DNA of 64,000 nt, from assembly GCF_013385635.1 (NCBI RefSeq), contig NZ_JACAPR010000028.1:224503-288502 (forward strand), given 5' to 3'. Below are positions 44,075 to 52,218 of this stretch, piece after piece. Source of the stretch: Pseudomonas gingeri (lineage in GTDB: Bacteria > Pseudomonadota > Gammaproteobacteria > Pseudomonadales > Pseudomonadaceae). Position numbers and translations under genes: made by a program. The notes beneath the pieces were generated by a model. The model was not told where the DNA came from and ran no database searches. It saw only the letters and a list, made by a program, of their open reading frames with translations. Every line of letters starts with the position of its first letter. The stretch's first letter is position 1.

Positions 44075-44580
44075 AGCTCCACCAGCAGGCAATGCTCATA
44101 GGCCTGGGCAATATAGCGCTTGACCGTGCGCTCGGACACCTGCAGGCGTTCGGCGATATCGCGATAGCCCAAGCCTTCGAGCTGACTCCAGAGAAAGGCC
44201 CGGCGCACCACGGCGGGCATACCGTCGAGCAATTCATCCAGGGCCTGCAGGGTTTCCAGCAGCAACCAACGCTGCTCGGGCGACGGCACGCACTCTTCGG
44301 GCAACTGTGCCAGCGCCTCCAGATAGGCCTGTTCGAGGCTGCGTCGGGTGTAGAAATTGCTCAGCAGGCGCTTGCCGACGGTCAGCAGGTACGCTCGTGG
44401 CTCACGCAGGTCCGCCAGTTGCTGGGAACTGGAGAGCACCCGCAGGAAGGTGTCCTGACTCAGGTCGGCCGCATCCCAGGCATTGCCCATGCGCCGCCTC
44501 AGCCAGCTTTCCAGCCAGCCGCTGTGGTCGCGGTACAGGGCATGTAACGTGTGCTCCGTTGGCGTCGCTGCTTCAATCAT
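44071..44580 (-). CDS. acsS: FecI-like ECF sigma factor for achromobactin (AcsS counterpart)
   Basis: 169 residues with region 2 (LYRDHSGWLESWLRRRMGNAWDAADLSQDTFLRVL) and region 4 helix-turn-helix (LEGLGYRDIAERLQVSERTVKRYIAQAYEHCL). It would direct RNA polymerase to the receptor and biosynthetic genes when iron-loaded siderophore is sensed. In P. syringae B728a an ECF sigma gene, acsS, has this role in the same gene order. A Fur box is about 30 bases upstream. The gene overlaps fecR by TTGA. Confidence 0.88.
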   Translation of the reverse strand: MIEAATPTEHTLHALYRDHSGWLESWLRRRMGNAWDAADLSQDTFLRVLSSSQQLADLREPRAYLLTVGKRLLSNFYTRRSLEQAYLEALAQLPEECVPSPEQRWLLLETLQALDELLDGMPAVVRRAFLWSQLEGLGYRDIAERLQVSERTVKRYIAQAYEHCLLVEL

Positions 44581-44610
44581 GGGCCGAGGACCTGCGCGAA
44601 GGGTATCTTA

Positions 44611-44629
44611 AATGAGACTGATTCTAATT
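44611..44629. promoter_or_regulatory. Fur box before the ECF sigma gene
   Basis: AATGAGACTGATTCTAATT closely follows the AATGAGAATnATTCTCATT form of the Fur/FecI-promoter box. It lies about 30 bases upstream of the sigma gene start and should repress it when iron is plentiful. Confidence 0.75.
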
Positions 44630-44746
44630 AGTGTTCTATTCATAAAGCAAGGCTGTGCCGGGCGAACAGCAGGCAATCTGATGGCCCCCGGACTGTCTTG
44701 AAACAGCCAGAATCACTTTATTTTCAGGCAGTTAGGTTGGGTTTAA

Positions 44747-45076
44747 ATGCGCACTGTATGGGCCACGTTGATTTCGTTTTCCCTGGCGGGTGTTGCTCTT
44801 TGCGCCGATGGCAAAGAGCTGAAGTCCAATGACCGCTTCATGTGCAGCTGGGGCGCCGGCACGGCGGCCAGGGCCCAGGAGCTGAAGTTGTCGGGGGTTT
44901 CACTGTATGCCGCGCGGCAGAAGATCCAGTCCTACAAGTTCAACAGGAACTGGATGCGCATGATGGCCCTGGGTATCACCGAACAGACCTACGACAGTCA
45001 GTCGCGATTGAAACCCGAAGCCATCCGACGCGGCTTTTACGAGGACTGCGTCAAGTACAAGCTGGCGCGCCGATAG
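44747..45076 (+). CDS. Hypothetical exported protein
   Basis: 109 residues with a Sec signal peptide (MRTVWATLISFSLAGVALCADG). The mature part is small, basic and helical (SLYAARQKIQSYKF, NWMRMMALGITEQTY) with two Cys (RFMCSWG, YEDCVKYK) that could pair in the periplasm. No known family recognised. The stop is seven bases from the stop of the next gene, on the opposite strand. Confidence 0.72.
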   Translation: MRTVWATLISFSLAGVALCADGKELKSNDRFMCSWGAGTAARAQELKLSGVSLYAARQKIQSYKFNRNWMRMMALGITEQTYDSQSRLKPEAIRRGFYEDCVKYKLARR

Positions 45077-45083
45077 GAGACAG

Positions 45084-45767
45084 TCAGTTGGTCGCTACCT
45101 GGTCGGCATCACCCGAGGTCACCAGCGCCTTCAGCGAAGCATCGAACTGCTTCAGGGCATCGACCTGCAGTTCGCGCTGCTGGTCGATCTGCGCGGCGAT
45201 TTCCGGTGCGGCCTTGCCACGCACCCAGACCGAGGGCAGTTCCTTGCCGGTGGAGCCTTCGGCCTTGCCGATATATTGCAGGTTCGAGTCATAGAACTTG
45301 GCGACAAAACGCGCTTCGAACTGGTTGTTGCGTTTGGTCACCAGGCGGCTGTAGGTGTCGAGCATCACCACCACGTCGGGCCGGGCCTGGACCACCGCAT
45401 CGAGGTTGTCGTAGACGGTCACCGAAGTGAATTGTTTCTGCAACGAAGCCTTGAGCCAGTCGATCGCCAGTTTCGGGTCGGAACTGTTGATGAAGGCCGT
45501 GCTAATGCGCGAATCGAGGGCATCGTTCTTCGCGCCGTTCAACGCCACGCTGTGGTAGCGCTCGAGGTACTGGAGTGTGTTGACGGTGTTTTCGCTGTAG
45601 AGCACACCCACGGAGCGGGCCTGTTTCAAGCTGGCGCTGCTGTCGGCCACGGGCAGGAAATGGCAGGCCTGGTCATCGGTTGCCGCGCTGGCGGCAGAGA
45701 CAGGGAAAGTAGCGGTCATACCGGTGCCGAGGATGGCGACAAAAGCCAGCAGGGTCGAAATTTTCAT
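45084..45767 (-). CDS. Hypothetical exported protein
   Basis: 227 residues, signal peptide MKISTLLAFVAILGTGMTATFPVSA. The mature part has an alternating strand/helix pattern (SVGVLYSENTVNTLQYL, VTVYDNLDAVVQARPDVVVMLDTYSRL, FEARFVAKFYDSNLQYIGKAEG) that recalls periplasmic ABC-ATPase-like or LpoB-like folds, but no family can be named. It stands alone, with its own promoter region of about 380 bases upstream. Confidence 0.75.
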   Translation of the reverse strand: MKISTLLAFVAILGTGMTATFPVSAASAATDDQACHFLPVADSSASLKQARSVGVLYSENTVNTLQYLERYHSVALNGAKNDALDSRISTAFINSSDPKLAIDWLKASLQKQFTSVTVYDNLDAVVQARPDVVVMLDTYSRLVTKRNNQFEARFVAKFYDSNLQYIGKAEGSTGKELPSVWVRGKAAPEIAAQIDQQRELQVDALKQFDASLKALVTSGDADQVATN

Positions 45768-46148
45768 CGCTCGGGTTCCTTCAGAAGCAGGTTCAGTATG
45801 ACGCTATCTTCCTCTTTCGTCCGAAAAACAGAACTTGCGTTTTTCGATGGTCACTATCAACCGAACGAATGGTGGAAGGCAGCGAGCTGCAATGTCGACG
45901 TCACTCAGGCTGATGTCCTGAAACGTCCCTCCCTGGCGCTGAGCGGCGGCTTTACTCACGCAATGACTCCAGGAAGAGCCTAGCAGAGACAAAACGCGCC
46001 ACGGGCATTTTCTGACCTTTCGGACAGGCTGCATTCAACCTTCGAAGGCAGCGCAACCCTGGCTATAACCCGGCGGACTATTCAGCCTGGAACACATAAC
46101 TTAGGCGTCTGAACACGGGCAAAAGTCACCTCGGCCGACAGATAATGT
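45768..46148. other. Intergenic region, nothing recognised
   Basis: About 380 bases between a leftward hypothetical gene and the end of another leftward gene. No convincing ORF, hairpin or repeat was seen. It should hold the promoter of the exported protein at 45767. Confidence 0.5.
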
Positions 46149-47054
46149 TCAATCGCCGAAAAGCCCCTCGGACAGCCCTTCGGCACAAACCCGCGCCCGG
46201 GCCACCAGCGCCTCGATCCAGGGCACCTCCGCCGGATTGACCACGGCATAGCGGTCCGGCGCAAAGAACGTCCAGTGATGGGCCGCCGCGGTCAGCCGCG
46301 CCAGCTCGTCGGGGTTCAGCCAATACTCGGTGCGGGTGACCAGCAGCGGCGCCGCGGAAAACCGCATTCCCAGGGACAGGTTGGTGCGCGGCGCAAAGAC
46401 AATCGCCAGCTCATGACTCAACTGCCAGTGCCGGTCCGCCGTGGGGCGTACCTGCGTGCCGTAACCACGGAAAGTCCCGGCGATGCGCTGGCGCAGTACC
46501 AGCCAGCGCCCTTCGACCGTCCGCGCCAGCACCCACTCCGAGATTCCGCTGTCGGGCATTTCCCTGATCTGGCCATCGATCCACTGGGGAATCTGGTGCC
46601 GGTCGGGATCGAAGTCGTTCGACCACAGGCTGATCGCGGATACCAGGCGGTGCTGCTCCAGTTCGACTTCTCCGGCCTCGGGCATGGCCTGCCAATAACG
46701 CAGCCGCGGATCCTGCGCGGCACAGCGTCGATTCCAGGCCACCCAACCGCCGACCAGCAGCAGCGTGCTGGTCACCAGCCCCGCGACGATCACCGGCCAA
46801 TGCCGGGCAGGATCGAAATCAGGCGCCAGCAGCCATTGATAGAGCGACAGGACAATCCACAGGAGCAGCGCCGGCAACCAGGTCCCGATCACCAGCGGCA
46901 GGATCAGCCACTCCAGCCAGCCGCTGGTGTGAACGCGAGCCTGATAACGCGCCCAGGCCTGCTCCTGCGGCAGCATCGGCGACGGATCGCGGGCGATGAT
47001 CCGGGCGTCAGGCGTGTGGAAGCGCAGGTAAAACTCATGTTCGTTGGCGGGCAT
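46149..47054 (-). CDS. Hypothetical membrane protein with two transmembrane helices
   Basis: 301 residues. Two hydrophobic stretches near the N-terminus (WLILPLVIGTWLPALLLWIVLSLYQWLL and VIVAGLVTSTLLLVGGWVAW) form a hairpin anchor. The remaining 200 residues look soluble and strand-rich (AGTFRGYGTQVRPTADRHWQLSHELAIVF), probably cytoplasmic. No family recognised, though such two-helix proteins often sit beside type VI or polymorphic-toxin genes; no such neighbours are present here. Confidence 0.75.
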   Translation of the reverse strand: MPANEHEFYLRFHTPDARIIARDPSPMLPQEQAWARYQARVHTSGWLEWLILPLVIGTWLPALLLWIVLSLYQWLLAPDFDPARHWPVIVAGLVTSTLLLVGGWVAWNRRCAAQDPRLRYWQAMPEAGEVELEQHRLVSAISLWSNDFDPDRHQIPQWIDGQIREMPDSGISEWVLARTVEGRWLVLRQRIAGTFRGYGTQVRPTADRHWQLSHELAIVFAPRTNLSLGMRFSAAPLLVTRTEYWLNPDELARLTAAAHHWTFFAPDRYAVVNPAEVPWIEALVARARVCAEGLSEGLFGD

Positions 47055-47151
47055 AGCGAATGGCGGTCCTTGCCCGGGCTCGCATCACGCAAGCCGTCAC
47101 GGGGTGGGCGGCAACGGTAGCACAGGCGCCCGGCCGGTTTTCTTGCACAGC

Positions 47152-48498
47152 CTAGGAACAGGCCTCGACCACCCACCTCACCTTTTCCAGCGCACCGCGC
47201 AACGCACCCAGTTCCACCGACCCCAGGGCCAGACGCAGGGCATGGGGCACATGGGCGGAAATGGCAAAGGGCTCGGCGGTCGAGACCGAAACGTTCCGGT
47301 CCAGCAACTCGCGGGTGATATGGTCCGCCCGCGCCTCCTCGGACAACGGCAGCCAGAGGAAATAGGACGAGGGATGAGTGATACAGGGCAACCCCGCCAG
47401 CACCTGTGCCGCCAGCGCCTGTCGGGCCCGGGCGTCCTCGCGCTTTTCGGCCTCCAGGCGCATGACCGTGCCATCGTCGAGCCAGGCACAGGCCAGGGCC
47501 GTCATCACGCCCGGGGTATTCCAGGTGGTTGCCCGGATCGTTCGCTGCAAGGTCGCCACCCTGTCCAGCGGCGCCACGACAAAACCCACCCGCAAGCCGG
47601 TGGCGATATTCTTCGAAAAACCGGAGACATAGACCGTCCGTTCGGGGGCCAACTCGATCAACGGCGCCGGAGGTTCCTCAGCCAGGAAGGCATAGGCGGC
47701 ATCCTCGATCACCAGCAGGTCGTGCCGGCGGGCAATCGCCACCAAGTGCTCGCGCTGCCCCATGTCCAGCACCCAGCCCAGCGGATTGTGCAACGTCGGC
47801 ATGGTGTACAGCGCCCGCACGCGTCGCCCCTGGCAGAGGCGATCCAGGGCCTCCAGGTCGGGGCCATGATCGAGCACCGGAATCGGCAGGATCTCCAGGT
47901 GCAGGGCCTCGGCCAGCACCTTGAAGCCGGAATAGGTCAGCGCATCGGCGGCAATCACATCGCCGGGCTGCAGCAGCGCCATCATCGTCACCGCCAGGCC
48001 ATGCTGGGCACCGCTGACCAGCAGCACCTGCTCGGCCGTCACCGCCAGCCCGCGCACCTGCAGGTGGCGGGCCACCGAGGCACGTTCATGCTGGCGCCCG
48101 GCATGGGGCTGATAGCGCAACAGGGACTCCAGGTCGCCCGACAGCGCGAGTTGCCGCAACGCATTGCGCAGCAGTTCCGACTGGCCCGGCAGCGCCGGGT
48201 AGTTGAAGTTGAGGTCCGCCACGCCCACGGCGATTTCCGGCTGGTCGATGCCCTGCCCCGGTGGCAGCGACGTTTCCCTGACAAAGGTGCCGCGCCCCGT
48301 CTCGCCACTGACCAGACCCATGGCTTCCAGCTCGCCATAGACCCGGCTGGCCGTCACCAGCGCCAGCCCGTGGCTCGCGGCCAGCTGGCGATGAGGTGGC
48401 AGGCGCGTACCCGGTGACAGACGCCCGGAGCGGATATCCGCCGCCAGGCTGTCCACCAGCGATTTGTAGCGTGAGCGTGGCATAGCGAATGTATCCAT
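47152..48498 (-). CDS. MocR-type GntR/aminotransferase transcription regulator
   Basis: 448 residues: an N-terminal GntR winged helix (SLAADIRSGRLSPGTRLPPHRQLAASHGLALVTASRVYGELEAMGLV) joined to a fold-type I aminotransferase domain with PLP lysine region ERTVYVSGFSKNIATGLRVGFV. MocR regulators sense PLP or amino compounds and control adjacent genes. It is divergent from the EamA exporter gene, its likely target. The start is at 48498 (MDTFAMPRSR) or 48483; a perfect palindrome covers the former, which fits autoregulation. Confidence 0.9.
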   Translation of the reverse strand: MDTFAMPRSRYKSLVDSLAADIRSGRLSPGTRLPPHRQLAASHGLALVTASRVYGELEAMGLVSGETGRGTFVRETSLPPGQGIDQPEIAVGVADLNFNYPALPGQSELLRNALRQLALSGDLESLLRYQPHAGRQHERASVARHLQVRGLAVTAEQVLLVSGAQHGLAVTMMALLQPGDVIAADALTYSGFKVLAEALHLEILPIPVLDHGPDLEALDRLCQGRRVRALYTMPTLHNPLGWVLDMGQREHLVAIARRHDLLVIEDAAYAFLAEEPPAPLIELAPERTVYVSGFSKNIATGLRVGFVVAPLDRVATLQRTIRATTWNTPGVMTALACAWLDDGTVMRLEAEKREDARARQALAAQVLAGLPCITHPSSYFLWLPLSEEARADHITRELLDRNVSVSTAEPFAISAHVPHALRLALGSVELGALRGALEKVRWVVEACS

Positions 48499-48519
48499 GA
48501 CAATTTTTTGATTGTCATG
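48496..48519. promoter_or_regulatory. Palindromic operator candidate between mocR and eamA genes
   Basis: CATGACAAT-TTTTTG-ATTGTCATG: a perfect 9-bp inverted repeat with a six-base spacer, covering the mocR start codon and lying about 85-110 bases before the exporter ATG. Its symmetry and place suit binding by the divergently encoded MocR dimer. Confidence 0.65.
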
Positions 48520-48604
48520 ATATTCAACCCTAGGATGCCTTTTGTGCAACCCCTGATGCGGTGGCGCAACCCCTCCCAGGCCAACCGTACGGAGCAAGCC
48601 CTGA

Positions 48605-49501
48605 ATGGAACAGACATCGAACCTGCAAAACCCGCCGACCAGCAAACCCGCCAGCGGGTGGCTCAACGGCTTTATCGGCGTGCTGATCTTCAGTGGCTCG
48701 CTGCCCACCACACGACTGGCGGTGCTGGAGTTCAGTCCGGTATTCCTCACGGTGGCCCGGGCCAGCATCGCCGGGCTGGTGGCCCTGGGCATGCTGTGGC
48801 TGTTCCGGGAGCGGCGCCCTGCCCGCGGTCAATGGCTGTCGCTGGGGATCGTCGCCCTGGGGGTGGTCCTCGGATTCCCGCTGTTGACCGCCCTGGCCTT
48901 GCAGTATGTGACCTCGGCCCACTCCATTGTCTTCGTCGGCCTGCTGCCCCTGGCTACCGCCGCCTTTGGCGTGTTGCGCGGAGGCGAGCGGCCACGCCCG
49001 GTGTTCTGGTTGTTCTCGGTCCTGGGCAGCCTGCTGGTGGTGGGTTATGCCCTGTCCCAGGGGCTCAGCGCGGCGCCGGCCGGTGATCTGCTGATGTTGC
49101 TGGCGATTCTGGTCTGCGGCCTGGGTTATGCCGAAGGTGCCAAGCTCTCGCGGACCCTCGGCGGCTGGCAGGTGATCTGCTGGGCGCTGGTGCTGTCACT
49201 GCCGGTAATGCTGCCACTGACATGGCTGATCGCCCCGCCGTCGTTCTCGGGCATCACCCCGGCGGCGTGGGCCAGCCTGGCCTACGTCTCGCTGTTCAGC
49301 ATGCTGATCGGCTTCGTGTTCTGGTATCGCGGCCTGGCCCAGGGCGGCATTGCCGCGGTCGGCCAGTTGCAACTGCTGCAACCCTTCTTCGGCCTGGCAC
49401 TGGCCGCCACCCTGCTGCATGAGCAGGTCAGCCTGGGCATGCTGGCGGTGACCGTGGCGGTGATCCTGTGCGTGGCAGGGGCGAAGAAGTTTTCCAGGTA
49501 G
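48605..49501 (+). CDS. EamA family (DMT) transporter
   Basis: 298 residues with ten membrane helices in two EamA halves (GFIGVLIFSGSLPTTRLAVLEFSPVFLTVARASIAGLVAL and LLMLLAILVCGLGYAEGAKLSRTLGGWQVICW), ending in LLHEQVSLGMLAVTVAVILCVAGAKK. Such proteins export amino acids or related metabolites. Control by the divergent MocR regulator is likely. The start is at 48605 (MEQTSNLQNPPTS). Confidence 0.9.
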   Translation: MEQTSNLQNPPTSKPASGWLNGFIGVLIFSGSLPTTRLAVLEFSPVFLTVARASIAGLVALGMLWLFRERRPARGQWLSLGIVALGVVLGFPLLTALALQYVTSAHSIVFVGLLPLATAAFGVLRGGERPRPVFWLFSVLGSLLVVGYALSQGLSAAPAGDLLMLLAILVCGLGYAEGAKLSRTLGGWQVICWALVLSLPVMLPLTWLIAPPSFSGITPAAWASLAYVSLFSMLIGFVFWYRGLAQGGIAAVGQLQLLQPFFGLALAATLLHEQVSLGMLAVTVAVILCVAGAKKFSR

Positions 49502-49826
49502 GGAATCAGGGTCCGGCGCCAGTCGCCGGATCTCGCTGTCGGTACAATGGAACATCCCGTCTCGTCCAGCTCACCTATCCATGTAGGCCGATAACTACAG
49601 AGATATCCCACACTTATTCAAGCAGCAAGCCAGGATGATTTTCATTATTTCCAAATAACAAAAAACCTATCCGTTCGGCCAGTTATTAGCCTCTGCAAAA
49701 TCATATTAAATATCTACTTACAAAAGTAGCGACCCAGCTTATCCATATAAACATCGCTTCTTTTGTACCCCCACACAGATGAACTCACCCGGCGTGCCCC
49801 GCACCGCCGCACTGTCAGGAGTAGAT
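49502..49826. other. AT-rich intergenic region
   Basis: About 325 bases; from 49615 on it is clearly AT-rich compared with the flanks. It should hold the promoter for the following cluster. CTACTTACAAAAGTAG (about 49711-49726) is a small inverted repeat. No gene seen. Confidence 0.5.
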
Positions 49827-50348
49827 ATGAACATCATCAATACCAATGGCGCCTTGCCTTTATCCGGGTACAACCCTTATACCCATACAGCAAAAACCTC
49901 CCGGTCGGCCCAGCAGGATACGTTTTCAATCGGCGCACTCACGGATACGCAAAACAAGACGGACAAGGTCAGTCTCAGCACTGCCGGTATCCAGGCATCA
50001 GATGACGCCGTGGATCCGCCGATTCCCGAGGGCGGAGTACCCAGTTGGCTGACCGCTCATTACATCAGGGCTCCAGACATTATCGGTGCGCCAGCAAACT
50101 GGACATATCCCGAGAATCTGAAGTTTTCAAACCTGTCATCGGGAGAATGCACTGAATATTTCTCGTTGTTGGATGCCCACATTCATAGCCTGTATGAACG
50201 TCACGGCCTCACTGATGAAAAAAGTATCAATGCAGCATTGAACTCAAAATCAGCAAACGAAAAACTGCACCAAGCGTTCCTTGAAGGAATAAAGGCCGAT
50301 CCCCGGATGCTCGAATTTGTGACAAAACTAGGCATTCGTCCTTCCTGA
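49827..50348 (+). CDS. Hypothetical protein, Ser/Thr-rich N-terminus
   Basis: 173 residues from the ATG at 49827 (AGGAG six bases before). The first 60 residues are rich in Asn/Ser/Thr (LPLSGYNPYTHTAKTSRSAQQDTFSIGAL, given in part) and look disordered. The C-terminal half is helical (CTEYFSLLDAHIHSLYERHGL, ANEKLHQAFLEGIKADP). No Sec signal, no family recognised. The N-terminal pattern (DTFSIGALTDTQNKTDKVSLS) is a kind seen in several Pseudomonas proteins of unknown use, perhaps secreted. It is AT-richer than neighbours. It precedes the small exported gene by 43 bases. Confidence 0.7.
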   Translation: MNIINTNGALPLSGYNPYTHTAKTSRSAQQDTFSIGALTDTQNKTDKVSLSTAGIQASDDAVDPPIPEGGVPSWLTAHYIRAPDIIGAPANWTYPENLKFSNLSSGECTEYFSLLDAHIHSLYERHGLTDEKSINAALNSKSANEKLHQAFLEGIKADPRMLEFVTKLGIRPS

Positions 50349-50391
50349 AAACACCGCTCCCTTGGTGAGCATCAAAAACATGGAGCTCGAT

Positions 50392-50883
50392 ATGAAATAC
50401 CATTACATGGCGCTTGCCCTATTTTTCTTGCCAAGTTTAAGCATGGCGAAAACTCCGATTCTTCAATCACTCGAAGCACAAGGCATTCGAGCTACAGCCT
50501 TGAGCGACCAAAGCCTGAGTGAAATCAAGGGTAGCGGATTGATCATGGATCAGCCTTACCCGAGCGTAACGCAAGGCATGAAAATATATAACATAAGACT
50601 GAAGCGCTTTGGCAATGAACGCGACTATAGGTCTTATTATTCGGTGGGTAGCGAATGGGAGCCTCATAAAGAATTTCTACATTACGAAAATGGCGTAGAG
50701 CATAAAATCGCCGGTGACCGCTGGCTCGCAGACAAGTCTGACGCGCCCGGCGGAAACTGGAGCGCCAGTAATGCAACCGTGGTCGACTATCACTACCAAG
50801 CCCTGAACGATAACGGTACACCCAAAAACTTCGGTTTCAGGGAGTCCAGCTGGAACCGTCCTGTCTCCACCTTTTCCTGGTAA
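50392..50883 (+). CDS. Exported protein with double-glycine-like leader motif
   Basis: 163 residues. The ATG at 50392 has GGAG six bases before it and begins a Sec signal peptide (MKYHYMALALFFLPSLSMA). After a spacer, residues 37-48 read LSDQSLSEIKGS, which fits the bacteriocin double-glycine leader pattern LSxxELxxIxGG except for Ser at the Glu position and Gly-Ser at the cut site. The mature region is Tyr/Trp-rich (RDYRSYYSVGSEWEPHKE, VVDYHYQAL). A C39 peptidase gene lies two genes on. It may be a substrate cut by that peptidase in the periplasm (inference). Confidence 0.72.
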   Translation: MKYHYMALALFFLPSLSMAKTPILQSLEAQGIRATALSDQSLSEIKGSGLIMDQPYPSVTQGMKIYNIRLKRFGNERDYRSYYSVGSEWEPHKEFLHYENGVEHKIAGDRWLADKSDAPGGNWSASNATVVDYHYQALNDNGTPKNFGFRESSWNRPVSTFSW

Positions 50884-50896
50884 CACCCGATCAGTA

Positions 50897-50925
50897 AAAG
50901 CCACAGGCATCTTGCCCGTGGCTTT
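50897..50925. terminator. Hairpin between the exported-protein and barrel genes
   Basis: AAAGCCAC and GTGGCTTT pair around a 13-base loop, 14 bases after the stop. The stem ends in T's but no long T-run follows, so it may attenuate rather than stop transcription, giving more of the upstream protein than of the barrel and peptidase. Confidence 0.55.
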
Positions 50926-50958
50926 CCGGAAACAGTCACAAAGGCAAGGGGTTAACCG

Positions 50959-52218
50959 ATGAATCACTTCAGCCTATTGGCTGCGGCAGGCAGCTTGTTC
51001 TATCTCTGGGAAACTCCACTGGCGCTGGCGGAAAGTATCGGGCTCAAGAACGGCGACAGATTCTCTGGAAAACTTATCTCACTCACTAATGGGCTATGTA
51101 TCTTCGAAACCCATTACGGTTCCGCTGTCAGCGTTCCATTATCCGATATCCAGTCAATCAGCACCGATACCCGATACAACATCACCTTTGCAAATGGCGA
51201 CAAGGCCATGGGGCAGTTGAAATCCACCTCTGAAAACCAGACGATTCTACAATCGGCCACTTTTGGCGAAACCGTCATAGAGGCCTCAGGAATAACCAGT
51301 CTCACCCGCTTCTTCCCGGACGCCTCACAGGAGGAAACGCCCGTGAGCAGCGAAGCGAGTCGCTACGGATCGGAAGCAGAAACCCAACCCCCTCTCGACT
51401 TCCTGACGGGCTCCACCGTTCTCCTGTCCCCGAGCGAATATGAACTGGATCTGGGCCTCGCCTATAAACAGAGTCGAATACAATACGGTCTGCCCACGGC
51501 GGGCTACTTCCAGAAATCCTCCTACACCGCCAGGCAACTAGAACTGCGATCCGCCCTCCGAGCCGGGCTATTTGCCAGTGTCGAGGGTTATCTGAGTGTC
51601 CCTGTCACCTACAGCCATATCCAGGACGTTTCCAGCAATGAATACGTGCGCAGTACCAACGAGTTGCGCATGGCCGATATCGCCTTTGGTGCCCAGTATC
51701 AGATCCTCCATGAAAGCACCAAGGCCCCGGCAATTTCTTTCACCCTCGATGTCACTGCACCGACGGGAAAACAACGCTACAACGACATCGAAAACCGTTG
51801 GAAAGACCCTCTGAACAACGGCTCCGGACACTGGAGCATCGCACCCGGCCTGACGTTCGTCCGCACCACCGACCCCGCCATTCTGTTCGGTGGGGTCAGC
51901 TATCAGTATCACTTCCCGAACACCATCGACGGCTACCACCTGCAGCCCGGCTGGGTACTCAGGAGCTATATAGGGGCAGGCTTTGCCTTGAACGAACGAC
52001 TGTCGCTGGGTAGCCGCTTATCCCATGCCTACCGTGCCAACCTCCGAGCCGACCACGAAACCATCCAGGGATCCCATGCCGATCCGCTGGACCTCTCCCT
52101 GATCGCGTCTTATAGAGTGTCCGATGACTGGGTGATCTCACCCGAAATCACCTTCGGTCTGAATGACGATAGCGGCCCTGCGGCAATCTCGGTCAACCTC
52201 AAGAGACGCTTGAATTGA
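50959..52218 (+). CDS. Outer-membrane beta-barrel protein with N-terminal soluble domain
   Basis: 419 residues. Signal peptide LLAAAGSLFYLWETPLALA; then an SH3-like strand-rich soluble domain of about 100 residues (LKNGDRFSGKLISLTNGLCIFET, ITFANGDKAMGQLKS); then a barrel from about residue 150 with alternating aromatic strands (YELDLGLAYKQSRIQYGLP, LELRSALRAGLFASVEGYLSVPVTYSH, WVLRSYIGAGFALNERLSLGSRLSHAY). The stop overlaps the peptidase start (TTGA), so they are coupled. It recalls the barrel encoded with C39-like proteins in the Pseudomonas Fap amyloid system, but sequence likeness to FapF is not evident. Confidence 0.75.
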   Translation: MNHFSLLAAAGSLFYLWETPLALAESIGLKNGDRFSGKLISLTNGLCIFETHYGSAVSVPLSDIQSISTDTRYNITFANGDKAMGQLKSTSENQTILQSATFGETVIEASGITSLTRFFPDASQEETPVSSEASRYGSEAETQPPLDFLTGSTVLLSPSEYELDLGLAYKQSRIQYGLPTAGYFQKSSYTARQLELRSALRAGLFASVEGYLSVPVTYSHIQDVSSNEYVRSTNELRMADIAFGAQYQILHESTKAPAISFTLDVTAPTGKQRYNDIENRWKDPLNNGSGHWSIAPGLTFVRTTDPAILFGGVSYQYHFPNTIDGYHLQPGWVLRSYIGAGFALNERLSLGSRLSHAYRANLRADHETIQGSHADPLDLSLIASYRVSDDWVISPEITFGLNDDSGPAAISVNLKRRLN

